From contig JAQVWU010000154.1 of assembly GCA_028709565.1 (NCBI GenBank), positions 1 to 6,984 on the forward strand: a stretch of 6,984 nt of DNA, written 5' to 3'. Shown piece after piece: positions 6,106 through 6,984 of the stretch (positions within the stretch are counted from its first letter, which is position 1; the number at the start of each line of letters is the position of its first letter). Below the pieces are notes generated by a model. The model was not told the DNA's origin. It saw only the letters and a program-made list of their open reading frames with translations, and ran no database searches. The stretch is from Eubacteriales bacterium. GTDB taxonomy: Bacteria; Bacillota; Clostridia; Oscillospirales; CAG-272. The translations under genes and the position numbers were made by a program.

Positions 6106-6835
6106 GGTAAAGTGTTGATATATCGCCGGAATAACGATAATTTAACGCTCCGTTATTATATTTTATATAATTTATAAAACTTTCTATTTTAATATCATAT
6201 TGGTCAAACGGAATGGTAAAACCGTTATCCCGGAATGTATTAAAAAATTCGGATATGGCATCATACAGCTTCATAAAACCTAAAACAAAAATAACAACGC
6301 ATAATAATATCGCTACTATTTTCAAAAAAAGAACGGCGCGCGCGTAATTACGGCGATTAATATTAGAGGAATCGACAGCCCAAACGATAGCCAATATAAA
6401 ACCGATAATCGGCAGGGAGAACACAATTATCAACCCGACAAAACCCCACATCCCGACAGCGTTATATTTTGACGCCGTATAAGGATTATATTGTTCTCCG
6501 GGACCTGCGTATTGATAATTCTGATTATTCTGATTGGCTTGATTGCCGGTATCGTTTTGTTTGTTTTGATATTTATGTTCATCTTGCGGTATTTCGTTTA
6601 TATGCGTTTCGCTTGTTTCAGAATCTTCAGGCTTCAATTCTGATTCTGATACTGATTCATTTTCGGTTTTCGCGGAATCATCAATTTCTTTATTTTGTTC
6701 TTTGTTTTGTTCTTTATTTTGTTCTTTATTTTGTTCTTTATTTTGATTTTTTTCTATTATCGTTCCGCATTCATAACAAAATTTTGCTTCTTCTCCCAAC
6801 GGTGAACCGCAGTGCCTGCATTTACCTGATTCCAT
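6092..6835 (-). CDS. Zinc-ribbon protein with Q/N-rich linker and two membrane segments
   Basis: Unknown function; 247 residues from the ATG at 6835. A TTG codon at 6862 would extend the frame by nine residues, but it has no ribosome binding site, and the AGGAGG at 6843-6848 lies inside that extension, so 6835 is preferred. A zinc ribbon comes first (C6-x2-C9, C20-x2-C23; KFCYECG). A long polar linker follows (about 28-112), starting with five QNKE units (31-50) and continuing acidic, then Asn/Gln rich. Two hydrophobic segments at about 119-144 and 156-179 are separated by a short loop, SSNINRRNYARA, of a kind seen in many clostridial zinc-ribbon membrane proteins. The roughly 68-residue C-terminal tail is polar and aromatic. 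Its 3' end overlaps the next gene by 14 nt. A consensus promoter at 6927-6955 drives it. The ribbon and linker are predicted to be cytoplasmic. Confidence 0.78.
   Translation of the reverse strand: MESGKCRHCGSPLGEEAKFCYECGTIIEKNQNKEQNKEQNKEQNKEQNKEIDDSAKTENESVSESELKPEDSETSETHINEIPQDEHKYQNKQNDTGNQANQNNQNYQYAGPGEQYNPYTASKYNAVGMWGFVGLIIVFSLPIIGFILAIVWAVDSSNINRRNYARAVLFLKIVAILLCVVIFVLGFMKLYDAISEFFNTFRDNGFTIPFDQYDIKIESFINYIKYNNGALNYRYSGDISTLYHVFM
6686..6745 (-). repeat. 12-bp tandem repeat, five copies, coding for QNKE
   Basis: Five consecutive 12-bp units reading TTCTTTATTTTG on the plus strand (CAAAATAAAGAA on the coding strand). Four are identical; the unit at 6698-6709 has one synonymous change (AAT to AAC). 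Because 12 is a multiple of three, gain or loss of units would change linker length without shifting the frame. The near identity suggests recent expansion. Confidence 0.92.
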
Positions 6836-6842
6836 TTTACTT

Positions 6843-6848
6843 CCTCCT
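6843..6848 (-). promoter_or_regulatory. Ribosome binding site fixing the zinc-ribbon gene start
   Basis: AGGAGG on the minus strand lies 7 nt before the ATG at 6835. It decides against the longer frame starting at TTG 6862. Confidence 0.88.
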
Positions 6849-6926
6849 AATAAATTCAGCAAAAATCAATTTTATCTAACTTATGTGCCCGGAGTAAAAT
6901 ACCTTATTATACCTATTGCAATATAA

Positions 6927-6955
6927 ATTATACAGCAATTTCGGCCTTATGTCAA
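6927..6955 (-). promoter_or_regulatory. Consensus promoter of the zinc-ribbon gene series
   Basis: On the minus strand TTGACA (6955-6950) and TATAAT (6932-6927) are 17 bp apart, again a complete consensus. Transcription should start near 6920, giving a leader of about 85 nt. A second TATAAT at 6911-6906 has no -35 partner. A 10-bp palindrome ATACATGTAT (6973-6982) lies upstream of the -35 box and might be a regulator site. The transcript covers both zinc-ribbon genes and may extend into the oxidoreductase and aminotransferase. Confidence 0.88.
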
Positions 6956-6984
6956 GACCAAACAATTATTTGATACATGTATTG

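Noticed and set aside
6686..6745. CRISPR array or structural DNA repeat
   Set aside because: The units are 12 bp with no spacers and stay in frame within a coding sequence; this is a coding tandem repeat.
6469..6879. 136-residue plus-strand frame, rich in Leu/Phe/Tyr
   Set aside because: The hydrophobic look comes from reading the AT-rich linker repeat in reverse. The opposite strand has the zinc ribbon, ribosome binding site and promoter.

Overview
The window looks like chromosomal DNA of a low-to-moderate GC Firmicute, most likely an uncultured or gut-type member of the Clostridia. The support is a 58-residue basic ribosomal protein S21, AGGAGG-type ribosome binding sites, AT-rich intergenic DNA with textbook TTGACA/TATAAT promoters, and zinc-ribbon membrane proteins of a kind common in Clostridia. 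No species can be named from sequence reading alone. There are eight genes (one cut by the window edge) and no RNA gene, insertion sequence or CRISPR array that I can support.

Layout. Bases 1-701 are the 3' part of leuS (leucyl-tRNA synthetase, plus strand). A perfect consensus promoter at 743-771 then drives rpsU (850-1026), which ends in a strong terminator at 1092-1126. The terminator has a U-tract on both strands and so can also end the converging gene nnrD (minus, 1169-2044), an NAD(P)H-hydrate repair dehydratase. A clan GH-A glycoside hydrolase without a signal peptide (plus, 2115-3206) is divergent from nnrD. Its consensus promoter overlaps the nnrD start codon.

The rest, 3234-6835, is all minus strand. 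In transcription order it holds a zinc-ribbon protein with two membrane segments and a 12-bp tandem repeat (6835-6092), an overlapping second zinc-ribbon membrane protein (6105-5602), a Gfo/Idh/MocA oxidoreductase (5528-4518) and a DegT/DnrJ/EryC1-type PLP aminotransferase (4499-3234). A third perfect consensus promoter at 6927-6955 starts this series. The oxidoreductase and aminotransferase are 18 bp apart and form a likely operon. Repeats in front of the oxidoreductase could be an operator.

How the genes may work together. leuS, rpsU and nnrD are housekeeping genes. The oxidoreductase and aminotransferase are a pairing often seen in oxidise-then-aminate chemistry on sugars or cyclitols. They converge on a cytoplasmic glycosidase with only 27 bp between the stop codons, so a small carbohydrate module (possibly handling an amino sugar or unusual glycoside) is a reasonable hypothesis. 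It is not demonstrated here. The two zinc-ribbon membrane proteins are of unknown function. I see no clearly novel system. The most noteworthy items are the three identical-geometry consensus promoters, the promoter embedded in the nnrD start, the sugar module, and the in-frame repeat in the zinc-ribbon gene.
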